Assembly (NCBI GenBank): GCA_937921935.1
Contig: CAKZWQ010000005.1
Span: 1-64,000 of the forward strand
Direction of reading: 5' to 3'
DNA from: an uncultured Gammaproteobacteria bacterium
Lineage (GTDB): Bacteria > Pseudomonadota > Gammaproteobacteria > Steroidobacterales > GCA-2729495
Length of the DNA: 64,000 bases
The notes under the pieces were generated by a model. It ran no database searches. It saw nothing but the letters and a program-made list of their open reading frames with translations, and was not told the origin of the DNA. Positions 35,741 to 44,935 of the stretch are shown here, piece by piece. Numbering within the stretch: the first letter of the stretch is position 1; every line of letters starts with the position of its first letter. The translations under genes and the position numbers were made by a program.

Positions 35741-37903
35741 TCAACCCAGCAGGATGCCGCCGTACTGGACGAAAAACGGTGCGAACACCAGGCTGAGGAT
35801 GGCTTGCAGCTTGATCAGGATGTTCAGGGACGGGCCCGAAGTATCCTTCAGCGGGTCACCCACCGTGTCACCCACGACTGCGGCCTTGTGCTCCTCGGAA
35901 CCCTTGCCACCGTGGTTGCCGGCTTCGATGTATTTCTTGGCGTTGTCCCAGGCGCCACCGGAGTTGGAGGCACTGATGGCCAGCACGCCGCCGGCGACCA
36001 GAGAGCCTGCCAGCAGGCCAGCCACTGAGGAGACGCCGAACATGAAGCCCGCCAGGATCGGCGAGCCCATGATCAGGACGCCCGGGGCGATCATCTCGCG
36101 CAGGGCTGCCTTGGTGGAGATGTCCACGCACTTCTCGTAATCCGGCTGACCCGTGCCTTCCATGATGCCCGGAATGTCGCGGAACTGGCGGCGCACTTCC
36201 TCGATCATGTCGAAGGCGGCCTTGCCCACGGACTTCATGGTCATGGCGGTAAACAGGAAAGGCAGCACCGCGCCGATGAACAGGCTGGTGTAGACCAACG
36301 GGTCCAGCAGGTCCACGCTCACCAGGTCACGACCGGCGCTTTCCAGCAGGCTGTTTGAGGCGGTGATGAAGGCCGCGAACAGGGCCAGCGAGGTCAGGAT
36401 GGCCGCGCCGATGGCGAAGCCCTTGCCGATGGCCGCCGTGGTGTTACCGGCGGAGTCCAGGATGTCGGTTCGACGCCGGACTTCGCTTTCCAGGCCCACC
36501 ATCTCGGCGATGCCGCCGGCGTTGTCCGCCACCGGGCCGTAGGCGTCGATCATCAGGGCGATGACCAGCGTGCCCAACATGCCGAGGGAAGCGATGGCCA
36601 CGCCGTACATGCCGGCCAGGCTCCAGGAGGTGGCAATGGCGATGGCGATACAGATGTATGGCAGCACGGTGGATTTGTAACCCAGCGCCAGGCCGTAAAT
36701 GATGTTGGTCGCCACGCCTGTCTCGGTGGACTTGGCCACTTCCTTCACCGGCGCGTACTTCTCGGAGGTGTAGTAACCGGTCAGCAGGCCGACAGCCAGG
36801 CCGGCGATCAGACCAGCCAGGAAGCACCAGTAAACGCCCAGCCAGGTATAGCTCTCACCGTTGAGAACGAATTTCTCCGGAATCAGGTAAAAGGTGAAGA
36901 ACAGCATGGCGACAGCCATCAGCGCGCTGGAGTAAATCAGCAGCTTCATCAGGGCCGGGGCCACGTCTTCTTCCTTCTCCACCTTCACCAGCAGCTTGGT
37001 CAGCAGGCTGATCGGAATGCCCACGGCGCTGATCAGAATCGGGTAGAGCAGGGCGTTGGGGTCGCCGGCGAATGCGATCGCCGAGATGACCATGGCGGCA
37101 CAAGTGGACTCGGCGCAGGAGCCAAACAGGTCGGCGCCCATGCCAGCCACGTCACCCACGTTGTCGCCCACGTTGTCGGCGATTACGGCGGGGTTGCGCG
37201 GGTCATCCTCGGGAATGCCCTGTTCCACCTTGCCCACCAGGTCGGCGCCTACATCCGCCGCCTTGGTGAAGATGCCGCCGCCCACGCGGGCAAACAGCGC
37301 GATAGTGGAGCCGCCCAGGCCGAAGCCGGCGATGACTTCCATCAGCACATACTTGTTGTGCTCACCGATGTCGGCCAGGGCCCAGTTCATGAACAGGTAG
37401 ATCAGCACCAGGCCCAGCACAGCCAGGCCCACCAGGGCGAAGCCCATGACTGCGCCGGAATTGATGGCCACCTTGAAGGCCGCCCCGATGTCCTGCTTGG
37501 CGGCGACTGTGGTGCGGGCGTTGCCCTGGGTCGCGACCTTCATGCCGATGTAGCCTGAGGCCACGGAAATGAGAGCGCCGAACAGGAAGGCAATGGCCGT
37601 GTACCAACCGCTGACGCGGCCTGTGACCTCGGTGTGGCCGACGTCGTAGACGGTGTAGTTGACCAGCAGGCCAATCACGACAGCGAAGGCCAGCATGAAC
37701 AAGAACAGCACCCGGTACTCGGCCTTCAGGAAGGCCATGGCTCCCTTTGCGATGGCGCCGTGGATGTAGGTGAGCCGCTCGGCTTTGTCAGCTTCCAGGC
37801 CCATGGTCAGCGGAATGCTGGTGACTTTCTTCATGTAAAAGAAGGCGATGGCCAAGCCCAGCACACCCAGTGCCGTGCTGACCCAAATTGTGATTCCCGA
37901 CAT
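35741..37903 (-). CDS. hppA: Membrane-bound ion-translocating inorganic pyrophosphatase HppA
   Basis: 720 residues with about 16 membrane helices. It couples PPi hydrolysis to export of H+ or Na+. Signature motifs are '[38 protein letters not shown]' in pieces: '[11 protein letters not shown]', '[19 protein letters not shown]', and later '[16 protein letters not shown]' and '[12 protein letters not shown]'. '[10 protein letters not shown]' carries Ala where the potassium-independent group has Lys, so this is probably a K+-dependent enzyme. The pumped ion cannot be read with confidence. It starts with a GGAGAG site, 24 bases after a 19-codon ORF, and lies near a PPi-type phosphofructokinase gene on the same strand. 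Confidence 0.95.
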   Translation of the reverse strand: MSGITIWVSTALGVLGLAIAFFYMKKVTSIPLTMGLEADKAERLTYIHGAIAKGAMAFLKAEYRVLFLFMLAFAVVIGLLVNYTVYDVGHTEVTGRVSGWYTAIAFLFGALISVASGYIGMKVATQGNARTTVAAKQDIGAAFKVAINSGAVMGFALVGLAVLGLVLIYLFMNWALADIGEHNKYVLMEVIAGFGLGGSTIALFARVGGGIFTKAADVGADLVGKVEQGIPEDDPRNPAVIADNVGDNVGDVAGMGADLFGSCAESTCAAMVISAIAFAGDPNALLYPILISAVGIPISLLTKLLVKVEKEEDVAPALMKLLIYSSALMAVAMLFFTFYLIPEKFVLNGESYTWLGVYWCFLAGLIAGLAVGLLTGYYTSEKYAPVKEVAKSTETGVATNIIYGLALGYKSTVLPYICIAIAIATSWSLAGMYGVAIASLGMLGTLVIALMIDAYGPVADNAGGIAEMVGLESEVRRRTDILDSAGNTTAAIGKGFAIGAAILTSLALFAAFITASNSLLESAGRDLVSVDLLDPLVYTSLFIGAVLPFLFTAMTMKSVGKAAFDMIEEVRRQFRDIPGIMEGTGQPDYEKCVDISTKAALREMIAPGVLIMGSPILAGFMFGVSSVAGLLAGSLVAGGVLAISASNSGGAWDNAKKYIEAGNHGGKGSEEHKAAVVGDTVGDPLKDTSGPSLNILIKLQAILSLVFAPFFVQYGGILLG

Positions 37904-37927
37904 CTAGCTATCTCTCCAAAAGGGTCG

Positions 37928-37987
37928 TTAAATGATCGCGAGCAGGCCGGCGCCCACACTAAGCAACAGGGCAAGATCGCCTTCCAT
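37928..37987 (-). CDS. 19-residue hydrophobic small ORF upstream of hppA
   Basis: Too short for the ORF track. The minus strand reads ATG to TAA as MEGDLALLLSVGAGLLAII, preceded by an excellent ribosome binding site (GGAAGGAG, six bases before the ATG). After two acidic residues it is one uninterrupted hydrophobic stretch of about 15 residues, short for a membrane helix but typical of small membrane peptides. hppA starts 24 bases after its stop with its own binding site. It could be a small membrane subunit or regulator of the pyrophosphatase, or a leader peptide. No homologue is known to me. Confidence 0.5.
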   Translation of the reverse strand: MEGDLALLLSVGAGLLAII

Positions 37988-38104
37988 GCTTGTCTCCTTC
38001 CGACGGAAAGGTCTGGCAGGACGATGGGTAGTCCTGCTATAAGTATTTGATTTAGTTTGCGTTATCTGCCGACAGGCAGAACCCCACACGCCAAGCGCCG
38101 GCGA

Positions 38105-39367
38105 TCATAGCACAAAGGCAGACGCCAATTTTTTGGCGACCGGGACAAGCTTGAGCTGTGCATAGTCCGGTAATCCATTGCGGTAGGGCGGATAGTCCTC
38201 GCCCCGAATCAGGGGCTCCAGGTACCGTCGGCAGGCAGCGGTTATGCCGAAGCCATCCTTGGTGATGTAACGACCGGGCATCATCTTTTCGCGATTGGCG
38301 ACCCGGCTCAACGGCGCGCTGGTGATCTTCCAGCGGTAGGGTTTATCCGACGTGCGTGTGATCGCCGGCATGATGGAATTTTTCCCGGCCAGGGCGAACT
38401 CCACGGCGGCCTTGCCGACCGCATAAGCTTGTTTCACATCTGTGGCCGAGGCGATATGCCGGGCTGAGCGCTGCAGGTAGTCAGCAATAGCATAGTGATA
38501 CTTCAGGCCCAGCTCGTCGCGCACCATTTCAGCGATGACCTGGGCAGCTCCGCCGAGTTGCTTGTGACCGAAGGCATCCACCGTGCCGGCATCCGCTATA
38601 AAGCGGCCATCCTTGTACTGGGCCCCTTCACTGACCACCACCACGCAGTATTCGTTGTCGCGCACGCATTGTTTAACGCGCCGAAGAAAAGCCGCCTTCT
38701 TGAACGGAACTTCCGGGAACAGGATGACGTGGGGGGCCTGGTCCGGGCCCTGGCCGGCCAGCCCGGCTGCCGCGGCTATCCAGCCAGCATGCCGCCCCAT
38801 GACCTCGAGAATGAAAACCTTCGTTGAGGTGCGAGCCATAGAGGCCACATCCAGAGCCGCCTCCCGGGTGGAGACAGCCACGTATTTGGCCACGGAGCCG
38901 AAGCCCGGGCAGTTGTCGGTGATGGGCAGGTCGTTATCCACGGTCTTGGGTACATGGATTGCCTGCACGGGAAACCCCATTTTTTTCGACAGCTGCGAGA
39001 CCTTGTAGCAGGTATCGGCCGAATCGCCCCCGCCGTTATAGAAAAAATAGCCGATGTTGTGAGCCCGGAAGACATCGATCAGGCGCTCGTACTCCGCGCG
39101 ATGTTCTTCAAGGCTCTTCAGCTTGTAGCGCGCTGACCCGAAAGCCCCGCCAGGGGTGTGCCTCAGGGCCGCAATGGCGCGGGCGCTTTCCTTGCTCGTG
39201 TCGAACATATCCTCGGTGAGGGCGCCGATGATGCCGTTGTTGCCTGCATACAGCTTGCCAATCTCGCCACGATGCTGACGTGCTGTCTGGATGACGCCGC
39301 AAGCTGACGCGTTGATGACCGCGGTCACGCCGCCAGATTGAGCATAAAAGGCATTTGGTTTGGCCAT
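38105..39367 (-). CDS. pfp: 6-phosphofructokinase, PPi-dependent type
   Basis: 420 residues. Motifs are 'YAQSGGVTAVINASACGVI', 'YNGGGDSADT', 'VPKTVDNDLPITDNCPGFG' and 'VMGRHAGWIAAAA'. The Asp in 'GGGDS' and the Lys in 'PKTVDND' (ATP enzymes have GGDGS-like and PGTIDND) are the accepted marks of PPi-using enzymes. It interconverts fructose 6-phosphate and fructose 1,6-bisphosphate reversibly with PPi, serving glycolysis and gluconeogenesis. It is upstream of hppA on the same strand, about 115 bases before the small ORF, and divergent from adk. Confidence 0.92.
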   Translation of the reverse strand: MAKPNAFYAQSGGVTAVINASACGVIQTARQHRGEIGKLYAGNNGIIGALTEDMFDTSKESARAIAALRHTPGGAFGSARYKLKSLEEHRAEYERLIDVFRAHNIGYFFYNGGGDSADTCYKVSQLSKKMGFPVQAIHVPKTVDNDLPITDNCPGFGSVAKYVAVSTREAALDVASMARTSTKVFILEVMGRHAGWIAAAAGLAGQGPDQAPHVILFPEVPFKKAAFLRRVKQCVRDNEYCVVVVSEGAQYKDGRFIADAGTVDAFGHKQLGGAAQVIAEMVRDELGLKYHYAIADYLQRSARHIASATDVKQAYAVGKAAVEFALAGKNSIMPAITRTSDKPYRWKITSAPLSRVANREKMMPGRYITKDGFGITAACRRYLEPLIRGEDYPPYRNGLPDYAQLKLVPVAKKLASAFVL

Positions 39368-39490
39368 GTCGGGATCCCTGATCGAAGTGGCGCGAACATA
39401 CCACAGCAGTTTATCGATTCAGAATGTTTGACCTGCCCGGGCTCTGGCGTTAGCGTTCTTTTCTTAATCTGGTTTTATAAGTTGCACGGC

Positions 39491-40135
39491 ATGCGAATCG
39501 TTTTCCTGGGAGCGCCGGGCTCCGGCAAAGGCACGCAGGCACAAAAATTGGTGGCCGACTTTGGGGTTGTGCAGATTTCGACCGGCGATTTGCTGCGAGC
39601 GGCTGTCGCATCGGGTAGTGAACTCGGTCAGCGGGCGAAGGCCGCCATGGACGCCGGCGCCCTGGTCTCCGATGACATTGTGCTGGGCATGATTCGCGAG
39701 CGGTTGCAGGAGCCAGACACTCAGGCCGGCTTTATCCTGGATGGCTTTCCGCGCAACCTGAGCCAGGCGGCTTCCCTGGATAAAGTGCTGGGGGAAATTG
39801 CCCGGCCCCTGGACGCGGTCTGCCTGCTGGATGTGGATTTCGACATCCTGATGAAACGCCTGACCGGTCGGCGGACCTGCTCGGTGACAGGCAAGCTGCT
39901 GAATGTGTATTTCTCGCCCCAGAGTGAGCTGGACGCCTGCCAGGCGGCCGGCGGCCAGCTGGTCCAGCGGGCCGATGATAATGAACAGACCATTGGCAAG
40001 CGCCTGACCGTCTATCGTGAGCAGACCGAACCCCTGGTCGGGTTCTATCGCGATGCCGGTTTGTTGCGCGAAGTAGCCGGTGATGGTGCGATGGCCGACG
40101 TCTATGCGCGGCTGAAATCCGCCCTCGGCGTCTGA
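39491..40135 (+). CDS. adk: Adenylate kinase
   Basis: 214 residues from 'MRIVFLGAPGSGKGTQAQKL'. The ORF track starts about 50 codons too early, in the pfp promoter region. P-loop 'GAPGSGKGT', AMP-binding 'STGDLLRAAV', 'GFILDGFPRN' and a LID domain of the long type are present. The LID has only two of the four zinc-binding positions as Cys ('TCSVTGKLL' and 'DACQAAGG'), so it probably does not hold zinc, as in many Gram-negative enzymes. It balances ATP, ADP and AMP, and sits next to the PPi-related genes. Confidence 0.95.
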   Translation: MRIVFLGAPGSGKGTQAQKLVADFGVVQISTGDLLRAAVASGSELGQRAKAAMDAGALVSDDIVLGMIRERLQEPDTQAGFILDGFPRNLSQAASLDKVLGEIARPLDAVCLLDVDFDILMKRLTGRRTCSVTGKLLNVYFSPQSELDACQAAGGQLVQRADDNEQTIGKRLTVYREQTEPLVGFYRDAGLLREVAGDGAMADVYARLKSALGV

Positions 40136-40167
40136 GCCAGCCTGGGACGCCTCGGCGGCGGCAGCCC

Positions 40168-41277
40168 TCAGACAGCCGCCAGCAAATGCTCGCCTATGAC
40201 TTCCCTGCGCCACCCGGAAGTCGCTCGTTGCTCCAGCTCACCCCGCAGAATGCCTGCCAGTTCTTTACGCGTGGCCAGAACTTCCGGGGCAACACCCAGG
40301 CCTTCGGCATGATCCCCGACCAGTCGGGCAAGATTCTTGAGGGCCGCTTTGTCAGGCGGTTCCGGGCGCGCGGCCCGTTGCAGATCCACCTCACCCTGAT
40401 TCAGGGCGGTATTCGCCTGGGCCAGCGCAGCCAGCAAGGGGCCGCTTTGGCGGCGGGCAATGGCCGGCGGCAAATCGGGTATCCGGGCCAGGTCTGCGGC
40501 GTCTTCAGGGTCGGCACTGGCGAGGTTAAGCAGTGCCTTGTCTGACAGCACCCACTGGCGCGGCCGATCAATACTGACCGCGCGTTCCTCTCGCCAGGCC
40601 GCGAGTTGCCTCGCGCGGACCTGCACCGGCACCGGCAGAAAATGCAGGCCACCCAGTCGCTCCCAGGCTGCCATCGGGTCCGTACGATAAAGACTCGGGT
40701 CCAGCATGGCGGAACTGTCTTCGGCGGCCCACTCATAACGGCCCGCTGTCTTGAGTTGTTCTTCGAGTCGGTAATAAAGCTCGAGCAAATAGACGACATC
40801 GTCGAGGGCATATCGCAACTGCGTCTCACTCAGCGGGCGCCTGGACCAGTCCGTGCGGGTTGCGGACTTGGCCAGCTCTACACCCAGGATTTCCGCGACC
40901 AGGGTGCCGTAACCTGCCTGCGGCGGATGGCCAAGCAGACCGGCACCAATTTGCGTATCAAAGATCCGGTTAGGCAGGACTGACAGGTTGGTTTGCAGGG
41001 CTTCCATGTCCTGTTTCGCCGCATGAAAAAGTTTCAGGCCCGGGCTGTCCCGCAATAGCCCGATTACCGGTGCGTAGTCCGCATCTGTGAGCATGTCGAC
41101 CAGCGCATCGGTATCGGTGGCCGCCAGTTGCAGCAGGCACAGCTGCGGCCGATAGGTGTTGGTGCGATTGAACTCGGTATCCAGGGCAATGACGGCCTGG
41201 TCTGCGAAGCGCGCCTGCAAGGCAGTCATTTCGTCCGACGTGACGAGGGGGGCAGGGGTGCTTGCTTCAGTTGGCAT
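40168..41277 (-). CDS. rnd: Ribonuclease D
   Basis: 369 residues. The N-terminal DEDD 3'-5' exonuclease domain shows 'VIALDTEFNRTNTYRPQLCLLQ' in parts ('ALDTEFNR' gives the first Asp and Glu), 'KLFHAAKQDMEAL' and 'LRYALDDVVYLLELY'. An HRDC domain follows near residue 215 ('LAAWREERAVSIDRPRQWV'). It trims 3' ends of tRNA and other stable RNA precursors. It converges with adk, 32 bases between the stops. Confidence 0.93.
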   Translation of the reverse strand: MPTEASTPAPLVTSDEMTALQARFADQAVIALDTEFNRTNTYRPQLCLLQLAATDTDALVDMLTDADYAPVIGLLRDSPGLKLFHAAKQDMEALQTNLSVLPNRIFDTQIGAGLLGHPPQAGYGTLVAEILGVELAKSATRTDWSRRPLSETQLRYALDDVVYLLELYYRLEEQLKTAGRYEWAAEDSSAMLDPSLYRTDPMAAWERLGGLHFLPVPVQVRARQLAAWREERAVSIDRPRQWVLSDKALLNLASADPEDAADLARIPDLPPAIARRQSGPLLAALAQANTALNQGEVDLQRAARPEPPDKAALKNLARLVGDHAEGLGVAPEVLATRKELAGILRGELEQRATSGWRREVIGEHLLAAV

Positions 41278-41341
41278 AAGCGGCGAGTGTAGAGGATCAT
41301 CCTTGCTTTAGGCCACGGCGTAGCTAGTTCTCTATCAGCTG

Positions 41342-41863
41342 ATGTTCGAACTATTCAAAGTTTTCGGCAGTATCGTGTTGCGACGACTCGGGCCCGAGGA
41401 TCTGCCCTCATCCGGTTTTCTGCTTGGGCTGACCGCCGTCATTTATGTGCTGGCCCAGGTGCCCGTGGCGCTTCCCGCCTTTGGCACCCCCGGTAACGCA
41501 GCTTATGCGCTGGCTATCGATCTGACCCTGCTGGTCACGTGCCTGTGGGCACTGCTGCGTGTCACTGGCTTTGGCAGCCGCTACCAGCAAACCCTGACCG
41601 CTTTACTGGGTGCCAGTGCTTTATTAAGCCTTTTATCTATCCCCTTTACCCTGTGGCTCTTGTCCTCTGCCGATGCACCCGTCGGCTCCACGGCCTTTCC
41701 CAACGCTATGATTCTGGCCATTATTATCTGGTCGCTGGTGGTGAACGGGCATATTCTGGGGCGGGCTTTGTCACGTTCCTTTGGTATTGGCTTGTTGATC
41801 GCCATCGCCTATTTTTTCCTGCAGAGCACACTGTTGTCTGAGTTTATTCCGGCGGATCCCTGA
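41342..41863 (+). CDS. Multi-pass membrane protein, unknown
   Basis: 173 residues with about four hydrophobic helices (near 25-45, 55-72, 83-107 and 120-160). I do not recognise the family. The stop overlaps the mpl ATG (TGATG), so the two are translationally coupled. A role at the membrane in cell-wall recycling is a guess from position only. Confidence 0.72.
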   Translation: MFELFKVFGSIVLRRLGPEDLPSSGFLLGLTAVIYVLAQVPVALPAFGTPGNAAYALAIDLTLLVTCLWALLRVTGFGSRYQQTLTALLGASALLSLLSIPFTLWLLSSADAPVGSTAFPNAMILAIIIWSLVVNGHILGRALSRSFGIGLLIAIAYFFLQSTLLSEFIPADP

Positions 41864-43221
41864 TGCACGTTCATATTCTTGGTATTTGCGGCACCTTCAT
41901 GGGCGGCGTTGCCGCCCTGGCTCGTGCAGCAGGGCATCGGGTGACGGGTTCCGACCGCGGCGTCTACCCGCCCATGAGTGACCAGCTCAAAGCGCTCGGT
42001 GTAGAAGTTACCGAGGGCTATGGCGCCGAGCAGCTGACGCCGGCCCCAGATGTGGTGCTGGTGGGCAACGTTATGACCCGCGGCTTGCCGGTTATCGAGG
42101 CCTTGCTGAACAGTCGTATTCGGTACACCTCAGGTCCGGACTGGCTGGCGAGTACGGTATTGAGGGATCGCCACGTGCTGGCGGTCGCTGGCACTCATGG
42201 CAAGACTACGACCTCGAGTTTGCTGGCCTGGATTCTTGAGCATAGCGGGCGTTCCCCAGGGTTTTTGATTGGCGGTGTGCCAACGGACTTCGGCGTTTCG
42301 GCTCGGCTGGGTGACGGCGAAGCCTTCGTCATTGAGGCTGACGAGTACGACACGGCCTTTTTCGACAAGCGGGCGAAATTTCTTTTGTATCGGCCCCGTA
42401 CAACCATCGTGAATAATCTTGAGTTTGATCACGCGGATATTTATCCGGATCTGGCTGCTATTCAGCGACAGTTTCATCAGCTGATTCGTGCTCTGCCCGG
42501 CGCCGGTCGCCTGATTGTGCGCGGCGGTGATCCCAACATCGATGAACTGCTGAAGCAGGGCTGCTGGACCCCGCTGGAAAGCTTCTCCAGCGATCCGGCC
42601 GCCGGCGCCGACTGGACGGGCGATGCCCACGGCAGCGTATTCAGGCTCCGGCAAGGGTCTAAAACGATTGGTGAAGTCGAATGGGGGCTCACGGGGAATC
42701 ACAATGCTGAAAATGCGACTGCAGCCCTGTTGGCTGCCCGCGAGCTCGGCGTCAGCCCGGCCGATGCGCTGACAGCCATCGGCTGTTTTGCCGGTGTGAA
42801 AAGGCGTCTGGAATTACTGGGTGATTTCGGCGGCGTGGCCTTGTTCGACGATTTTGCTCACCATCCCACGGCCATTGCCCGCACCCTTTCCGGCATGCGG
42901 GCACGGGATCCGGGCGGACGCGTGCTGGCGGCCCTGGAGCCAAGATCTAACACCATGCGCATGGGCTGTCATCGTGCAGAGCTTGGCGCTGCTCTGGCTA
43001 CAGCGGACCACGTGTGGGTGTTGCGACCGCCTGAGCTGGACTGGGATCTGGATGCTGCCCTGGCCGACTATCAGACCATTGAAGTTTGCGACAGCGTGGC
43101 TGAGATTGTTGCCGGCGTCGGCAGTGTCGCCGTCCGGGGCGATCAGCTTGTTGTCATGAGTAATGGGGGTTTCGGCGGCATTCACCAGCTGTTGTCGCAA
43201 TCGCTGGACGCGCCCGGCTGA
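41863..43221 (+). CDS. mpl: UDP-MurNAc:L-Ala-gamma-D-Glu-meso-DAP ligase Mpl
   Basis: 452 residues, a Mur-ligase homologue that reattaches recycled murein tripeptide to UDP-MurNAc. Motifs are 'HILGICGTFMGGVAALARAAGH', the ATP loop 'VAGTHGKTTTSSLLAWILE', 'EADEYDTAFFDKRAKF' and 'DDFAHHPTAIARTL'. 'GICGTFMGG' with the missing usual 'GIGGxGMSG' of MurC distinguishes Mpl. It is cytosolic. It follows the membrane protein gene with one overlapping base. Confidence 0.94.
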   Translation: MHVHILGICGTFMGGVAALARAAGHRVTGSDRGVYPPMSDQLKALGVEVTEGYGAEQLTPAPDVVLVGNVMTRGLPVIEALLNSRIRYTSGPDWLASTVLRDRHVLAVAGTHGKTTTSSLLAWILEHSGRSPGFLIGGVPTDFGVSARLGDGEAFVIEADEYDTAFFDKRAKFLLYRPRTTIVNNLEFDHADIYPDLAAIQRQFHQLIRALPGAGRLIVRGGDPNIDELLKQGCWTPLESFSSDPAAGADWTGDAHGSVFRLRQGSKTIGEVEWGLTGNHNAENATAALLAARELGVSPADALTAIGCFAGVKRRLELLGDFGGVALFDDFAHHPTAIARTLSGMRARDPGGRVLAALEPRSNTMRMGCHRAELGAALATADHVWVLRPPELDWDLDAALADYQTIEVCDSVAEIVAGVGSVAVRGDQLVVMSNGGFGGIHQLLSQSLDAPG

Positions 43222-43237
43222 GTGTATAGTTGCCAGC

Positions 43238-43852
43238 GTGGTTGATCAGGCTAGTCAGATTGTGACCGACACCATCCCGCTGTTCCCGTTGCGGACCGTG
43301 CTGTTTCCCGGTGGACCGTTGCCTTTGCGGGTTTTCGAGCCGCGTTATCTGGACATGGTCAGCAGCTGCATGAAAACCGAAACCCAGTTCGGCGTCATGC
43401 TGATTCGGGACGGCTCCGAAGTGGGTGAGGCTCGCCTGATGGAGGTGGGTACGCGGGCGCGTATCACCGACTGGTATCAAGGTAGCGACGGCATCCTGGG
43501 TGTAACCGCCATGGGTACCGAGCGTTTCACGCTGCAGCGTGCAGAGCGGCAGGCTGACGGCTTGTACCTTGGCACGGTGACGGCATTGCCGGCCGATCCT
43601 CCGGCGCCGCTGCCCGAGGATTACCGGTCCCTGGCCAGCCTGCTGGAAGCGGTGATTGAGGACCTGGGCAAGCTCTATGAGCCGGTACCCAAGCACTATG
43701 ACGATGCCGGTTGGGTTGCCGCCCGCTTCGCCGAGATACTGCCAATCGAACTGGAGCAGAAGCAGCAATGCCTGGAGATGGAGGATCCCATCGAGAGGCT
43801 GGAATTTATTCGTCCGCTCTTGCGCTCAATCCGCCAGGAGCCATCCCAGTAG
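43238..43852 (+). CDS. LON substrate-binding-domain protein
   Basis: 204 residues from a GTG start ('[19 protein letters not shown]'). The ORF-track start lies inside mpl. It is a stand-alone LON N-terminal domain without AAA or protease parts. '[28 protein letters not shown]' is split here as '[14 protein letters not shown]' and '[11 protein letters not shown]', followed by 'FGVMLIRDG' and 'GTRARITDW'. Stand-alone copies are common, and their role (cereblon-like binding or protein quality control) is not known. It lies 16 bases after mpl and about 40 before the rubredoxin gene. Confidence 0.88.
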   Translation: MVDQASQIVTDTIPLFPLRTVLFPGGPLPLRVFEPRYLDMVSSCMKTETQFGVMLIRDGSEVGEARLMEVGTRARITDWYQGSDGILGVTAMGTERFTLQRAERQADGLYLGTVTALPADPPAPLPEDYRSLASLLEAVIEDLGKLYEPVPKHYDDAGWVAARFAEILPIELEQKQQCLEMEDPIERLEFIRPLLRSIRQEPSQ

Positions 43853-43892
43853 CCCCAAGCTTCGACGCGGCCGCCTGTCGCTCACAGCCACT

Positions 43893-44072
43893 ATGACCCA
43901 AACGCCAGAATTCAAAACCTATCGCTGCCTGATTTGCGGTTACGACTACGATGAGCGGGCGGGCATACCCGAAGCTGGTATTGCGCCGGGAACGCGCTGG
44001 GAAGATATACCCTTGTCCTGGCGATGTCCGGACTGCGGTGCCGGCAAAGAAGACTTCGAAGTCGCGCTTTAG
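43893..44072 (+). CDS. Rubredoxin
   Basis: 59 residues starting '[20 protein letters not shown]', at the ATG 40 bases after the LON-domain gene. The ORF track begins much earlier. The iron site is complete: '[10 protein letters not shown]' and '[14 protein letters not shown]' provide the four cysteines, with '[12 protein letters not shown]' between. It is a small cytosolic one-electron carrier. Usual partners are rubredoxin reductase, alkane hydroxylases or oxidative-stress proteins, and none is adjacent. The last four bases overlap the converging TraB/GumN gene. Confidence 0.95.
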   Translation: MTQTPEFKTYRCLICGYDYDERAGIPEAGIAPGTRWEDIPLSWRCPDCGAGKEDFEVAL

Positions 44073-44935
44073 CGCGCGAGCCGACGGGCCGGATAGCCGG
44101 CATCTTCCAGCATGGCCAGCACACTGTCTTCGCCCAGCAGATGGGCCGAGCCGACCAGGACCAGGTAGTTGCCGCCGTCCTTTGCCAGTTCTTTAATCTG
44201 GATGGTCCAGGCCCGATTGCGGTCAACCAGCAGACGCTGATAGACCTGCGGCTGATCGGCCAGGGAGCGAGTGGTCTCCCGCTCCAGGGCCTCCAGATCG
44301 CCGTTGCGCCAGGCATCCAGGGTAGCGTCGATCATGGTCTGCGCATCACCCGCTTCTTCGATGGTGCTTAGCAAAAACTTTTTCTGGGCCTGGGGAGCCA
44401 TGGAATCCAGGGTGCCCAGCTGGTCAGCGAGGGTTTCCAGACCCTGGACTTCCTTGCCCTCCTCGCTAGCGCGCCGGGACCATTGCTGTTCAAGCCCGAG
44501 ATTGGGGTCCAGTCCCAGCTGCTGCAGCCGCATCTGCGTAATCTGCAGTGCTGCAAACCAGGGCTCAAAGGGGCGCAGCATATCCAGCGGGACGTCTATT
44601 TCAGCGGCGCCGGCTTTGGCCTTGGCAAAGTCGCGTTGACCCAGTAATGCTTCCAGGTCGCGGCCCTGGGGGTCCATAGCCAGTTGCGCGATGATGGCCT
44701 GGGCCTGCATGGCGTCCAGATCATCCATATCCAGTTCCATCACCAGCACATCGGCTTCTTCGTAGGCCTGTTCCATAGCCGCGGGCAGCGGGTAGTCGCT
44801 GGCGCGCAGGAAGTGAATGGAGCCGAGCAGGCGAACCTGTCCGCGGGTGCCTTCCAGTTCCCAAAGGGGAATGCCGCTGGCGACCTGGCCCAGCAGCAGG
44901 AAAATAATCAGGGCAAGACCGCGGCAGGCACTCAT
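44069..44935 (-). CDS. TraB/GumN-family protein
   Basis: 288 residues with a signal peptide of about 20 residues. Family motifs are '[22 protein letters not shown]' in parts ('[14 protein letters not shown]'), '[12 protein letters not shown]' and the C-terminal '[25 protein letters not shown]'. The two Gly-Ser-x-His motifs may form a metal-dependent protease site, as proposed for the related Tiki and TraB proteins. Its function in bacteria is unclear. The start overlaps the cpdA stop (ATGA), so the pair is co-translated. Confidence 0.88.
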   Translation of the reverse strand: MSACRGLALIIFLLLGQVASGIPLWELEGTRGQVRLLGSIHFLRASDYPLPAAMEQAYEEADVLVMELDMDDLDAMQAQAIIAQLAMDPQGRDLEALLGQRDFAKAKAGAAEIDVPLDMLRPFEPWFAALQITQMRLQQLGLDPNLGLEQQWSRRASEEGKEVQGLETLADQLGTLDSMAPQAQKKFLLSTIEEAGDAQTMIDATLDAWRNGDLEALERETTRSLADQPQVYQRLLVDRNRAWTIQIKELAKDGGNYLVLVGSAHLLGEDSVLAMLEDAGYPARRLAR

